Counted from the first letter of the stretch, positions 1 to 9,024 are shown. The stretch is DNA of 64,000 nt from JANLVJ01 sp031363945 (GCA_031363945.1 JANLVJ010000065.1:170523-234522); one strand, 5' to 3'. Notes: generated by a model from the letters alone, not told the origin. Numbers and translations: made by a program.

Positions 1-84
1 TATATCAGTCTTATTTTATGGCTTGTATTCTTTGTCGCGATGGCACTTGTACTTGCTTATGTAAAAGGTGATATTAATGTATAA
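1..84 (+). CDS. C-terminal end of a membrane protein (partial)
   Basis: The first frame is open from the window edge to a TAA at 82-84 and encodes 27 residues. They form one long hydrophobic stretch (LILWLVFFVAMALVLAY) followed by a short polar tail, KGDINV, which is typical of a last transmembrane helix. The gene converges with the M1 peptidase gene, with 21 bases between stop codons. The family cannot be told from this fragment. A chance open frame is possible because it is so short. Confidence 0.45.
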   Translation, partial: YISLILWLVFFVAMALVLAYVKGDINV

Positions 85-105
85 CCTGTAATTATTTCCA
101 GTCTA

Positions 106-2154
106 TCAGTTGATTTCTGACATAGTATTATTATTTCTATTGATATCAGGTAGTGAATGAGCGGGGTCAAGGGTAACCGATTTTACTTCTTTAGTCGTGG
201 GCAGATGAATGTCATACTTATTGTGCAATAGCCATGTTTCAACTGGGATTTTAATAAATTGACTTGTTTGATCTTTAAACATTATTTCAAGAGTAACAGG
301 CATAACCATCTGTTGTAAATTAAGCAGACTCAGGTCAATGCCCTTTTTGTAATCATGGTTAGTATAAGCAGCTTTTGCCAATGCCTGATCGAGCGACCAG
401 TTATGGTAAAACCATTCTAACCAGAACCAGCTAAGGTCTTCACCTCCTGCATTTTCAATCGACCTGAAAAAGTCATCAGGAGCAGGATGTTTGAACGCCC
501 AGGTATGAATATATGCCTTAAAAGCATAATCGAAACGGTCTTTACCTAAAATCTGCTCGCGTAATAAAACAAGTCCGAAAGCTGGCTTGAAGTAAGCAAA
601 AGGATGTCTGTATTTCTCAGAAATTGCATCTGCTGCTGTCATAATAGTTGGGGCAGCTGGGTCGGTTGTATAAGCAATCACTTCATCGGAAGGGTTACCG
701 CCCCCAGGAGCATATTCACCGTCGCGTTTAGGAGCAAACTCACCCTTATTGATCTCGTCAGACGCATAAATATCTATGAATGTATTCAGACCTTCGTCCA
801 TCCAGGCAAACCTTCGTTCATCAGAGCCGACGATCATCGGAAACCAGTTATGACCGATCTCATGTGCTGTGACCCAAAAGAGCTGCTTGCCCTTATCAGT
901 CAGGCCATCAAATACAATTCCTGGATATTCCATACCACCAGCAGTACCTGCTTCATTGATGGCAACAGGATACGGATAAGGATACCAGGTAGCAGAAAAA
1001 TATTCAATAGATTTTTTTAGGTATTCTGTTGCACGGCCCCAAGCCCCTGAACCTGCACTCTCAATTGGATAAACTGACATGGCAAGCGATTTTTTTCCAT
1101 CTGGAAGATTTATCCTTGCTGCATCCCATATATAAGCTTTTGATGCGCCAAAAGCAACATCACGGGTGTTTACCATAACAAAATGCCAGGTTTTAAGGCC
1201 TGCATCAGGTTTACGATATTTTGATTCTGACTTTAAAATATCTTCAGCTGATCTTATCATGATCGTTTCATCGCTCTGACGCGCCATGTTTAGCAGTTTC
1301 AATTCTTTCGCAGAAAGCACTTCTGCCTCGTTTAATAATTCACCAGAGCCTGCTACCAGTATTCCTGCTGGCAGAGTTATCTGATAATCGATATCCCCAT
1401 ATTCAAGATAGAATTCTCCAGGTCCTAAAAAGGGTAGCGTATTCCAACCGCGCTGGTCATCATAAACGCACATTCTGGGATACCATTGAGCTATTTCATA
1501 AATTTTTCCATGTGGTGTCTGAAAAAAATCAGTTCTATTACCAAAATCACCAGGAATATCATAGCTATACTTAAAGTTAAGTTGAATGGTTGACCCGCGT
1601 GGTGCCAGCTTTCTCGGTAACCTGATTTGCATCCTGGTATCTTCAATAATGTAGGTCGCCTGAAAAGATTGTCCATTGTAATTAACTGTAACGGAAGAAA
1701 AATTATATCCAGCAGTATGCTGTCCTTGCGGTGTTGAATTCAGAAAATTTGATCTGGCATCTGCCTTATAAGTTTGCTGATCTAACTGTAACCATAAATA
1801 GGCCAGGGAATCAGGGCTGTTGTTAGTATATGTTAGCTTTGCACTACCTATCAATGTGTTTAGCGCAGTATCAATTACTACTGATAGATTATAATTGACA
1901 TAATTCTGCCAGTAATCAGGGCCAGGTGTACCCTGAGCTGTTCTAATCCGGTTTCCAGGAAACTGGTAAAACTCTGGTAAAAAAACTTTTGCTGGTGAAT
2001 AAGATGAACCAGACTGAATGTTTTGCTCCTTGGCTTTTAGATCTCGCTGCCGGGTTTTAAAGTTTTGCTGCTGGGCTTCGAGCTTTAAACAAAAGCAGGG
2101 AATAAGAATTATGACCAAAGATAAACGACTGAGTTTTGGCAAAAGCTGTATCAT
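106..2154 (-). CDS. M1 family metallopeptidase, exported
   Basis: Zinc aminopeptidase of the gluzincin M1 family, 682 aa from the chosen start. The motif HEIGH lies near residues 431-435, the third zinc ligand Glu in MDEGLNTF is near 454 (HExxH-X18-E spacing), and the substrate-binding motif GGMEYPG is near 406-412. The frame is open for 59 more codons upstream, but the ATG at 2154 is followed by a clean signal peptide (MIQLLPKLSRLSLVIILIPC...), so I start there. It probably trims peptides in the periplasm or at the cell surface; the substrate is unknown. A 280-base gap separates it from the next minus-strand gene, and a terminator lies in that gap, so it is probably transcribed alone. Confidence 0.93.
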   Translation of the reverse strand: MIQLLPKLSRLSLVIILIPCFCLKLEAQQQNFKTRQRDLKAKEQNIQSGSSYSPAKVFLPEFYQFPGNRIRTAQGTPGPDYWQNYVNYNLSVVIDTALNTLIGSAKLTYTNNSPDSLAYLWLQLDQQTYKADARSNFLNSTPQGQHTAGYNFSSVTVNYNGQSFQATYIIEDTRMQIRLPRKLAPRGSTIQLNFKYSYDIPGDFGNRTDFFQTPHGKIYEIAQWYPRMCVYDDQRGWNTLPFLGPGEFYLEYGDIDYQITLPAGILVAGSGELLNEAEVLSAKELKLLNMARQSDETIMIRSAEDILKSESKYRKPDAGLKTWHFVMVNTRDVAFGASKAYIWDAARINLPDGKKSLAMSVYPIESAGSGAWGRATEYLKKSIEYFSATWYPYPYPVAINEAGTAGGMEYPGIVFDGLTDKGKQLFWVTAHEIGHNWFPMIVGSDERRFAWMDEGLNTFIDIYASDEINKGEFAPKRDGEYAPGGGNPSDEVIAYTTDPAAPTIMTAADAISEKYRHPFAYFKPAFGLVLLREQILGKDRFDYAFKAYIHTWAFKHPAPDDFFRSIENAGGEDLSWFWLEWFYHNWSLDQALAKAAYTNHDYKKGIDLSLLNLQQMVMPVTLEIMFKDQTSQFIKIPVETWLLHNKYDIHLPTTKEVKSVTLDPAHSLPDINRNNNTMSEIN

Positions 2155-2376
2155 GCGATTTAAGGATACTGTTAATTTCGATTTAACAAAAATTCTAACA
2201 GTTTGAATTTTTGTTACAGCTACAAGTATACTTAGAAATGATATGCAATAAGCAGGGCTGTTCAGATTAACATGCACTAAGAAGACTCTTGTTTTCGTGT
2301 TTAAACTATAAATCACTGAATAATCAGTCAAATTATATCTTATAATTGAAAATGGAAATTCAGCAACTGTATAAAC

Positions 2377-2408
2377 TAAAAAAATCCTGTAAGAATAACT
2401 TACAGGAT
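2377..2408 (-). terminator. Rho-independent terminator of the 125-aa secreted protein gene
   Basis: Read on the minus strand, a perfect 10-bp stem (ATCCTGTAAG with CTTACAGGAT, loop TTATT) is followed by a run of seven T. It lies 26 bases after the stop codon of the gene that ends at 2435. Confidence 0.9.
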
Positions 2409-2434
2409 AAGGAGAGAGATAATCTATAAAAGTC

Positions 2435-2812
2435 TTAGTTAATTTCCATGTTGTTTATTGAAGCAAACATCTGGATAACATCTTTAGGCTTTGGATAATT
2501 AATTATGGTTGATTGTTTTCTTTTGACTTTTACGGCTTGAAAAGTCGATTTAAGTCCATCATCATTTATGGCAATATTAAAAGAAACGTCTTGCTTAGAA
2601 TTGTTCAGAATTTCTACGGCTACTGTCTGGCTGTGTAAGTCTTTTGGACTGATGACCTGTATTCGGTAAAAAATATTTGAGTTCTGGTAGTTATTCCAGC
2701 CCGACCAGGTTATAACAGAATTTCCAGGTTCTTCTTTAACTTCCCCCTTTGAGACGTTTGTTAAAGCGCAAAATGTAAGCAGTAGAAAGATTAGAGATAG
2801 CTTATTTTTCAT
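2435..2812 (-). CDS. Small secreted protein of unknown function
   Basis: 125 aa. Residues 1-23 are a signal peptide (MKNKLSLIFLLLTFCALTNV, likely cleaved near KG-EV). The mature part is short, beta-rich and hydrophilic, with no cysteine and no motif I recognise. A segment near residues 60-95 (VAVEILNNSKQDVSFNIAIN) resembles an Ig-like or carbohydrate-binding beta sandwich, but that is only an impression. It has its own terminator and an upstream gap of 163 bases, so it is probably monocistronic. Function unknown. Confidence 0.75.
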   Translation of the reverse strand: MKNKLSLIFLLLTFCALTNVSKGEVKEEPGNSVITWSGWNNYQNSNIFYRIQVISPKDLHSQTVAVEILNNSKQDVSFNIAINDDGLKSTFQAVKVKRKQSTIINYPKPKDVIQMFASINNMEIN

Positions 2813-2893
2813 GGTACATTTTTATTTCTTACCAAATGTGCAAATAAGTAAATTTTTATGACCCCTAGATAAGCCCATATAAGTAATTATGAC

Positions 2894-2955
2894 GGTGAAT
2901 TAAATTATATCACCTTTGAATACTTAAGTATTAGCATGTCATTCGGGTACGAATG
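2894..2955 (+). promoter_or_regulatory. Candidate operator region before modA (two small inverted repeats)
   Basis: GGTGA at 2894-2898 pairs with TCACC at 2910-2914. CATTCG at 2940-2945 pairs with CGAATG at 2950-2955 around GGTA. The second hairpin ends 20 bases before the modA start. Neither resembles the classic ModE site or a Moco riboswitch. The arms are only 5 and 6 bp, so chance is a real possibility. Confidence 0.25.
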
Positions 2956-2975
2956 AAGCCAAATAGATTTATTTT

Positions 2976-3734
2976 ATGTCAGGCAAAATGAAAAAAATAG
3001 TAATAGCTATATTATTGATTTGTTCTTTAAAGAGTTATTCTCAAGAGTTTACCGTTGCCGTGGCTGCAAATGCACATGATGTAGTATCAGAATTAATAGC
3101 CAGCTTCGAGAAATCACAACCAGAAAAAATTAATCTGGTTAGCGGAGCCTCAGGAACTTTAAACTCTCAGATTAAGAATGGTGCCCCTTTTGATTTGTTT
3201 ATGGCTGCTGATACGACCTATACGCAGGAACTTTATACTCACGGGCTAACGATCGGGAAACCTTCAATCTATGCTATCGGTAAGCTTGTCTTATGCAGTA
3301 TTCGTTTGAAAGACCTGAGCAAATGGCCTGCGTATTTAACGAATCATCCTGGTGAAAAAATTGCCATTGCAAACCCGGTAGCAGCACCCTATGGCAGAGC
3401 AACAATAGAATACCTGCAATCAATATCATTGCTCAATAAAATCAAAGAAGCAGTAATTTATGGAACAAGCATATCACAGGTAAATCTTTATATCATAGCG
3501 GGTTCTGTTTCAATGGGCTTTACTAGTATGTCCTTTATTAAAGAATGTGAATTCAGGAAGCAGCAAATATACTGGCTTGCCCCAGACCCGAAAAGTTATC
3601 ATCAGATTGCTCAGGAAATGGTATTACTTAAAAATGGCACTGCCAGATCCAAGAAGAATGCTGCCTTATTTTATACCTATCTCTTAAGTAAACAAGCAAG
3701 GCTAATTTTTAAAAAATATGGGTACAGCATATGA
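2976..3734 (+). CDS. modA: Molybdate ABC transporter, substrate-binding protein ModA
   Basis: 252 aa, normal length for ModA. After a signal peptide (KKIVIAILLICSLKSYSQ) the mature protein begins EFTVAVAANAHDVVSELIASF, followed by the oxyanion-binding segment SGASGTLNSQI and APFDLFMAADT, all characteristic of ModA. An alternative start is the ATG at 2988. It binds molybdate (or tungstate) in the periplasm and passes it to ModB. It is the first gene of modABC; its stop overlaps the modB start (ATGA), so the two are probably translationally coupled. Confidence 0.93.
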   Translation: MSGKMKKIVIAILLICSLKSYSQEFTVAVAANAHDVVSELIASFEKSQPEKINLVSGASGTLNSQIKNGAPFDLFMAADTTYTQELYTHGLTIGKPSIYAIGKLVLCSIRLKDLSKWPAYLTNHPGEKIAIANPVAAPYGRATIEYLQSISLLNKIKEAVIYGTSISQVNLYIIAGSVSMGFTSMSFIKECEFRKQQIYWLAPDPKSYHQIAQEMVLLKNGTARSKKNAALFYTYLLSKQARLIFKKYGYSI

Positions 3735-4417
3735 TCCTGACCCTTCTACTTAACCCTGGACCCCTTTTTTTATCCCTTAAACTTGCTCTGATAACCACAT
3801 TCATATTATTATTGGCAGGTTTACCTCTGGCCTGGTGGCTTAGCGTTACTAAAAATCTGTTCACCCTTGTAATAGAAGTGTTGGTAACCATGCCACTCGT
3901 ATTACCACCCACAGTACTTGGTTTCTACCTGTTAATAGCCTTTAATCCAACCCATAATCCAGCAAAATGGCTGCTTCAGCATTTGAATTTGCAACTGACA
4001 TTTACCTTCTCAGGATTACTGGCAGGATCTATCCTATATAGTCTTCCTTTTATGATCACACCCTTGAAGTCTGCTTTTCAACAAATACCCGAAAGTCTGT
4101 CACAGGCCTCTTTGACATTGGGAAAATCACGTTTTGAAACATTTTTCCTGATCATCTTACCCGCTATAAAACCTGCTATCATATCTGCCATCATACTTTC
4201 ATTTGCCCATACCCTGGGAGAGTTTGGAGTTGTTCTGATGATTGGTGGTAATATTCCTGATAAAACAAGGCTCGCCTCAATGGCTATATATGATGCTGTT
4301 GAGCGTATGGATTATGAATCAGCTGAATGGTATGCCTTTATTTTATTTTCTGCTACATTTATATTGGTATCCACAGTTTTTATGTTTAACCGCCATAATA
4401 GGTACAGCATCAGATGA
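3731..4417 (+). CDS. modB: Molybdate ABC transporter, permease ModB
   Basis: 228 aa with about five hydrophobic helices. The ABC-permease EAA loop is visible as ESLSQASLTLGKSRFETFFLIILP (quoted in part), followed by AHTLGEFGVVLMIGGNIP, a segment strongly typical of ModB. It forms the inner-membrane channel for molybdate and pairs with ModA and ModC. It overlaps modA by four bases and modC by four bases, giving a compact three-gene operon. Confidence 0.94.
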   Translation: MILTLLLNPGPLFLSLKLALITTFILLLAGLPLAWWLSVTKNLFTLVIEVLVTMPLVLPPTVLGFYLLIAFNPTHNPAKWLLQHLNLQLTFTFSGLLAGSILYSLPFMITPLKSAFQQIPESLSQASLTLGKSRFETFFLIILPAIKPAIISAIILSFAHTLGEFGVVLMIGGNIPDKTRLASMAIYDAVERMDYESAEWYAFILFSATFILVSTVFMFNRHNRYSIR

Positions 4418-5043
4418 TAAATTTGCAATTCGAGCAGCTTGTTAAATCATATGCCGGCAAAAAAACCCTGCGTGTAAACTTACAGATTGCTGAAGGTGAA
4501 ATAGTGCATTTGTATGGTATTTCAGGTTCAGGAAAAACAACTTTACTCAATATTATAGCAGGTTTTAAGAACCCTGCTGGTGGTTTGATTCAAGTGGCAG
4601 GCAAAGTTTGGTTCAACTCAAAACAGGGAATAAATCTGCCCGTTAATCAGCGTAAAGCTGGTTTTGTGTTTCAAAACTATGCACTATTCCAGCATATGAC
4701 TGTCATTGCGCATCTAAAGTATGCCTGTGAAGAGATTTCCTTAATAGAAAGACTAATTCATATGGCGGCTCTTGAAAGCTTTAAAAACCACTTACCATCA
4801 ACCCTTTCGTCAGGTCAACAGCAAAGATTGGGAATTATCAGAGCCCTTTCTACATGCCCCCCGCTTTTATTGATGGATGAACCCTTTTCTGCTCTTGATG
4901 ATGATAGTAAGGCTTTATTATTAACCAACCTGAAAGAATTTCTCAAAGAGTATCATATGACTGCAATTATAGCCAGTCATAATCATTCAGAGATGAAGGG
5001 CCTTGCAACAAACTATCTGAATATGAATGATTGCCTTTATTAA
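4414..5043 (+). CDS. modC: Molybdate ABC transporter, ATPase ModC-like (short form)
   Basis: 209 aa. The ABC ATPase motifs are complete: Walker A GISGSGKTT, Q-loop VFQNYALF, signature LSSGQQQR, Walker B LLLMDEPFSALD and an H-loop His in SHNHSE. The protein ends just after the ATPase core, so the C-terminal Mop/TOBE molybdate-binding domain of the roughly 350-aa E. coli-type ModC is absent. The assignment to molybdate rests on the overlap with modB. It ends 3 bases from the stop codon of the opposing moeA. Confidence 0.88.
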   Translation: MINLQFEQLVKSYAGKKTLRVNLQIAEGEIVHLYGISGSGKTTLLNIIAGFKNPAGGLIQVAGKVWFNSKQGINLPVNQRKAGFVFQNYALFQHMTVIAHLKYACEEISLIERLIHMAALESFKNHLPSTLSSGQQQRLGIIRALSTCPPLLLMDEPFSALDDDSKALLLTNLKEFLKEYHMTAIIASHNHSEMKGLATNYLNMNDCLY

Positions 5044-5046
5044 TAT

Positions 5047-6234
5047 TTACCACGAGAGAAATTGAACTGTTTCACCAATTGCCAGGTCAGCTTTTCCTGC
5101 TTCATGCCAGGCAATACCGTCAGAGCCAACTACAGCCCGTATATCTCCAGAGGTATGGGAAACAGATTGAATCAGGCCGTATGGTTCTGCTGACAGACAG
5201 ACAGGAAAAAACTCATCAAATGCTACCTTCCTAATTCTATTTTGAAGTATGGGAAGCCGCATCTGAACCAGGGGCTTCAAGCCCAGACAGCTACGAAGAA
5301 ATGGTTCAATGAAAAGCTTGAATGTTACCTGACTTGATAATGGATTACCGGGTAAGGCGAAAACTATAGGGCCACCGGGTTTTAGTCCAAACCACATAGG
5401 TTTTCCAGGTTTAATACCAACTTTATGAAAAATAGTTGAAAACCCAAGATCGTTTAGGGTAGCAGGAATAAAATCAGCATCTCCAGCTGAAACAGCACCA
5501 CTTAAAATAAGGATATCATTATCACAGGCCGCACTGATACAGTCAGCTATATGCTGACGGTCATCTTTTAAATGCACAGTGCTCACAGGATCTATTAAAT
5601 ACTCATAAAGCATTGACTTGATCATCGGGGTATTGCTATTTCTGATCTGATAATGTGTGGGTATGACACCCACCGGTACCAGTTCATCGCCGCTTGAAAA
5701 TAGAGCGACCTTGGGTAAACTTGCAATTTTAACTGAAGTTTTACCCACTACAGCCAGAGCTCCAGCTATTGTTGAATTGTATTGAAGCCCTTGCTTAAGA
5801 TATACCTCAGCCTTTAAGATATCTTCACCCTTAATAGAAATAGATTGCAAGGGTACATATTTCTGAGACTTGAAGCTGACATATTCTCCTTCAAGGATAG
5901 CATCCTCTATTCTGATGACCATATCTGCATCAGCGGGAACCAGAGCCCCGGTCATAATACGGTAACACTGAGCCTTAGCGATAATCTGTGTACTAAGGTG
6001 GCCAGCAAAAATGGTGTCAGTAATCTGAAATTTATTAATACCTGCCTGCAAATCCGCAAATTTTAACGCAAAGCCATCCATTGTAGCTCTGTTAAAAGGT
6101 GGGTAATCACGATCGGCAGATATTGATTCAGCAAGTACTCTTCTGTTTAAAGCAGCGGAAATAATAGCGGTCTCATTACCAAAACCATGGGCATACGAAA
6201 GAACTGTCTTTAGTGCTTCAGAATAGGTCAGCAT
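5047..6234 (-). CDS. moeA: Molybdopterin molybdenumtransferase MoeA
   Basis: 395 aa, usual MoeA length. The N-terminal part has DRDYPPFNRATMDGFAL; the central MogA-like domain has LFSSGDELVPVG and LSGAVSAGDADFIP (the usual GG of SGGVS is GA here); then comes FALPGNPLSSQVTF. MoeA inserts molybdate into adenylylated molybdopterin in the cytoplasm. It is the last gene of the minus-strand moa operon, 62 bases after the moaC/mogA fusion. It faces modABC, which supplies its metal substrate. Confidence 0.94.
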   Translation of the reverse strand: MLTYSEALKTVLSYAHGFGNETAIISAALNRRVLAESISADRDYPPFNRATMDGFALKFADLQAGINKFQITDTIFAGHLSTQIIAKAQCYRIMTGALVPADADMVIRIEDAILEGEYVSFKSQKYVPLQSISIKGEDILKAEVYLKQGLQYNSTIAGALAVVGKTSVKIASLPKVALFSSGDELVPVGVIPTHYQIRNSNTPMIKSMLYEYLIDPVSTVHLKDDRQHIADCISAACDNDILILSGAVSAGDADFIPATLNDLGFSTIFHKVGIKPGKPMWFGLKPGGPIVFALPGNPLSSQVTFKLFIEPFLRSCLGLKPLVQMRLPILQNRIRKVAFDEFFPVCLSAEPYGLIQSVSHTSGDIRAVVGSDGIAWHEAGKADLAIGETVQFLSW

Positions 6235-6296
6235 GAAGGTATTTTAAACTACTAGATATTTTAACGGATTGAGCCTGATCAGGGTTCACTTACAAG

Positions 6297-7265
6297 TTAA
6301 TTTTCGTGCCCTGTACCTTTCATCATGGGTCCGGCATGAAATACCGCAGGTAATATCGCGGCCAATGATTCTTTCACTCCGGCAGGACTACCTGGCAATG
6401 TAACGATAAACGATGCAGAGGCTGTGCCGGCAATAGCAGCAGATAGAATTGCCGTTGGCACCATTGTGCGCCCAAATGCTCTGATTGTTTCACCAACCCC
6501 TGGGGCTTCTTTATCAAGTAACTCACGCACAGCGGCAACAGTATGATCACTTGGGTCAAGTCCTGTACCCCCACACGTAAATATGAAAGGAATTTCCCGG
6601 GCAATCCAATCTTTTAATTGAGACTGGATCAACTCTTTTTCGTCTGCAACGATTTTATAATGTGAGGGTCTTGCCCCATGACCAGTAAGAATTTCTTTAA
6701 GTACTTTGCCAGATATGTCTTTTTGCTCTCCAAGTTCACCCTGGGCAGATAACCTGTCAGAACATATTAAAATAGCACATTCAGGTTGGGCAGTGACCGA
6801 GTTTCTTTTATCAGTTTTCCCTCCGGTTTTTTCAAGCAATCTGATAGAACTAATCTCCAGATTTTTATCGTGGGGTTTTAAAAAGTCATAGATTTCAAGA
6901 GCTGCAATACTGATTGCCGTCAGCACCTCCATTTCTATGCCAGTTCTACCCACAGAGCTCGCATTACCCCTGATCAGAATGCCTGTTCTCTGCCGCTCAC
7001 GGGCATCTAAGACGCCATCAAAGTTAGATCCGTCAAGCAGGTCAAAAGTAAGATCCATGGCTTCTATACTCACAGGATGACAATGAGGCAACAGGTGCTG
7101 GGTATTTTTAGCCCCCAGAAAACCTGCTGCCCTGGCGAATTCAAAAGCATTACCCTTTGAGAGCAGATTATTCTTAATCAGATCAACCGTATCCAGAGCA
7201 CAAAATACCAAACCCATGGCAGCAGCCTTTCTAAGAGTGATCTGTTTATCAACAATATTTTTCAT
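6297..7265 (-). CDS. moaCB: Fused MoaC (cPMP synthase) and MogA/MoaB protein
   Basis: 322 aa, two domains. Residues 1 to about 155 are MoaC: GAKNTQHLLPHCHP carries the Lys and His of the active site, and GRTGIEMEVLTA and YDFLK follow, with the MoaC ending RLLEKTGGKTD. Residues from about 165 are a MogA/MoaB domain: AILICSDRLSAQG, FTCGGTGLDPSD and VTLPGSPAGVKESL. MoaC, with MoaA, converts GTP to cyclic pyranopterin monophosphate; the MogA part adenylylates molybdopterin for MoeA. One chain therefore holds the first and a late step. Such MoaC/MoaB fusions are known. The moaE gene ends 12 bases upstream. Confidence 0.93.
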   Translation of the reverse strand: MKNIVDKQITLRKAAAMGLVFCALDTVDLIKNNLLSKGNAFEFARAAGFLGAKNTQHLLPHCHPVSIEAMDLTFDLLDGSNFDGVLDARERQRTGILIRGNASSVGRTGIEMEVLTAISIAALEIYDFLKPHDKNLEISSIRLLEKTGGKTDKRNSVTAQPECAILICSDRLSAQGELGEQKDISGKVLKEILTGHGARPSHYKIVADEKELIQSQLKDWIAREIPFIFTCGGTGLDPSDHTVAAVRELLDKEAPGVGETIRAFGRTMVPTAILSAAIAGTASASFIVTLPGSPAGVKESLAAILPAVFHAGPMMKGTGHEN

Positions 7266-7276
7266 GTAAGATTCTC

Positions 7277-7702
7277 TTAATTACTATTTGGACGCCATTC
7301 TTTGGTACCGTCTGTATAAAACTCATTTTTCCAGATAGGCAGTTCAAATTTGACCCGCGCAATTATATACTGGTTTGCATCATATGCTTCTTTACGATGC
7401 TCGGCACTTGTTATGACAACAACGGCTATTTCACCCAAACTAAGCAGCCCAATACGGTGCTGGCAAGAAGCATTGATTAATTTATGCATGCAAATTGAGT
7501 CTGCGAGAATTTCTTTGAGCAGTAGTTCAGCCATTTCAGTATAGGCTTCATAGAATAAACCTGTTGCATTTTTTCCATTGCTGGCAGTTCTTACTGTACC
7601 GACGAAAATAACCATTGCACCGGCCTTCATATTCTGGGCATCTGAGATCATTTTTACTGTATCAATTTGATCTGGGCAAATTCCTGATTGTTCACCCACC
7701 AC
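7277..7702 (-). CDS. moaE: Molybdopterin synthase catalytic subunit MoaE
   Basis: 141 aa. MoaE hallmarks are in order: GAMVIFVGTVR, then YEAYTEMAE, AVVVITSAEHRKEAYDA and PIWKNEFYTDGTKEW. With MoaD it adds the dithiolene sulfurs to cPMP to make molybdopterin. The start overlaps the end of moaD by 11 bases, which fits coupled translation and equal supply of the two subunits. Confidence 0.94.
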   Translation of the reverse strand: MVGEQSGICPDQIDTVKMISDAQNMKAGAMVIFVGTVRTASNGKNATGLFYEAYTEMAELLLKEILADSICMHKLINASCQHRIGLLSLGEIAVVVITSAEHRKEAYDANQYIIARVKFELPIWKNEFYTDGTKEWRPNSN

Positions 7703-7928
7703 CGCTTGGGGGTATAATATAGATTACTTCATTATTTGTTATAAGTCGGTCTTCATGAATAAACTGGTGATTTATTGCAAATCTGGCTGACAATAATAGT
7801 TTGGTACATCCTGGATTTAACTTCTCTAGTGCGCATTTTAACTCGTTGATAGATTTAACAGGAAATGGCAATTCAAATTCCTCGTCAAAAAATTCTTTAA
7901 ATGCGGCAAACACCTTTACTTTCTGCAT
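7692..7928 (-). CDS. moaD: Molybdopterin synthase sulfur carrier subunit MoaD
   Basis: 78 aa, ubiquitin-like fold length, ending IIPPSGGG. The C-terminal Gly-Gly is the site that is adenylylated and thiocarboxylated in MoaD. An activating MoeB is not present in this window. It lies 8 bases after moaA and overlaps moaE, so it is a middle gene of the operon. Confidence 0.92.
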   Translation of the reverse strand: MQKVKVFAAFKEFFDEEFELPFPVKSINELKCALEKLNPGCTKLLLSARFAINHQFIHEDRLITNNEVIYIIPPSGGG

Positions 7929-7936
7929 ATTAATTT

Positions 7937-8911
7937 TTAACCTCCGATTTCAATCATAGAGAGCGCACTCCCTGTAAAACTTATAAGCTGCTTATGTGAT
8001 AAAGCAAGGCCCAATTTTTCATTCCACTCGGAATCACATTCATTATTATCAAGTTTTATAGGAATATTGCTACTCAGACAGCCATACATATTTCCTTCAC
8101 TGTCAATTCGCAGGCGGTCACAATCGGTACAAAACGGGCTGCTTTCATTGGCGATTATGCCAAAAGTAAAATTATCACTCATCTGCCATAGATTTGCCGT
8201 TGCAGAAGCCTTCCGGGGTAACTTCTCAAACAAATACTGGCTAGCAAGAACCCTCAGTATATCTGCTTCTGTAAAGACTGGATTGTCTTTACTGTTATGA
8301 AGATGTCCCATTTTCATTAGTTCAAGAAACCTGATCTGAATATTACGCGATTTGGCAAATTCAACAAGAGGAATAATTTCCTGTTCATTGATGCCTTTCA
8401 TAATCACTGCATTCAATTTCACAGGAATTCCCAGATCTAAGGCCAGGTCAATACCTCTGATTATTTTATTAAGATTTTGACGTTGTGAAATTCTTTCAAA
8501 TGTTTGCTGATTTACTGCATCCAAAGAAACATTAATTGAAGTAATGCCTCCTTCCTTTAAAGCTTTGGCTTTATCTTCAAGCAGGAAACCATTCGTTGTC
8601 ATCTTAATGGCGGGTATCCCGAATTTTTTAATACCGTGTAAGACAGGAATCAGTTGAGATGATAACAGCGGTTCACCACCAGTTAGCCTGAGCGTTTCAA
8701 GTGAGAGTAATGTATGAAGCCTACCAACCAATTTTATAAGATCTGGACTAGTCAAGGTTGATTCAACTGTTCTTGCCGGTTTTTTCAACCCTTCAGTTTG
8801 TTTAGTGTCTATATTTAAAGGCATGCAATAAACACAACCTAAATTACAGATATCCGTAAGGCTCAGTCTTAACGTTTTAAATCTCCTGTTAAATTGATCT
8901 TTTACTGGCAT
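7937..8911 (-). CDS. moaA: GTP 3',8-cyclase MoaA (radical SAM)
   Basis: 324 aa. The radical SAM cluster motif is C22-x3-C26-x2-C29 (CNLGCVYC), and the second cluster uses C261, C264 and C278 (CTDCDRLR then YGC), the spacing expected of MoaA. TGGEPLL is the SAM-binding segment. The chain ends in Gly-Gly, as MoaA usually does. It starts molybdenum cofactor synthesis from GTP with MoaC. It is the first gene of the moaA-D-E-CB-moeA operon and is divergent from ribokinase across about 110 bases, so promoters for both should lie there. Confidence 0.96.
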   Translation of the reverse strand: MPVKDQFNRRFKTLRLSLTDICNLGCVYCMPLNIDTKQTEGLKKPARTVESTLTSPDLIKLVGRLHTLLSLETLRLTGGEPLLSSQLIPVLHGIKKFGIPAIKMTTNGFLLEDKAKALKEGGITSINVSLDAVNQQTFERISQRQNLNKIIRGIDLALDLGIPVKLNAVIMKGINEQEIIPLVEFAKSRNIQIRFLELMKMGHLHNSKDNPVFTEADILRVLASQYLFEKLPRKASATANLWQMSDNFTFGIIANESSPFCTDCDRLRIDSEGNMYGCLSSNIPIKLDNNECDSEWNEKLGLALSHKQLISFTGSALSMIEIGG

Positions 8912-9024
8912 TAACTAAATTATTAAAGAATAGTGAGCAAATTTACACAATTGCTAAAACTTTAACAGTCAACTGTGCCCTACTCAAAAGATTGTTTAGT
9001 TTTATAAAGCTATTTACAGAATAT

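Noticed and set aside
604..1020. 138-codon plus-strand frame inside the M1 peptidase gene
   Set aside because: It runs antisense to the zinc-site coding region, and its translation has no motif or sensible start.
2155..2331. N-terminal 59-codon extension of the M1 peptidase
   Set aside because: It would place the signal peptide inside the chain; the ATG at 2154 gives a clean export signal.
8912..9024. Moco riboswitch before moaA
   Set aside because: The gap is A/T-rich, short and shows no matching stem pattern; the same was found for the modA leader.
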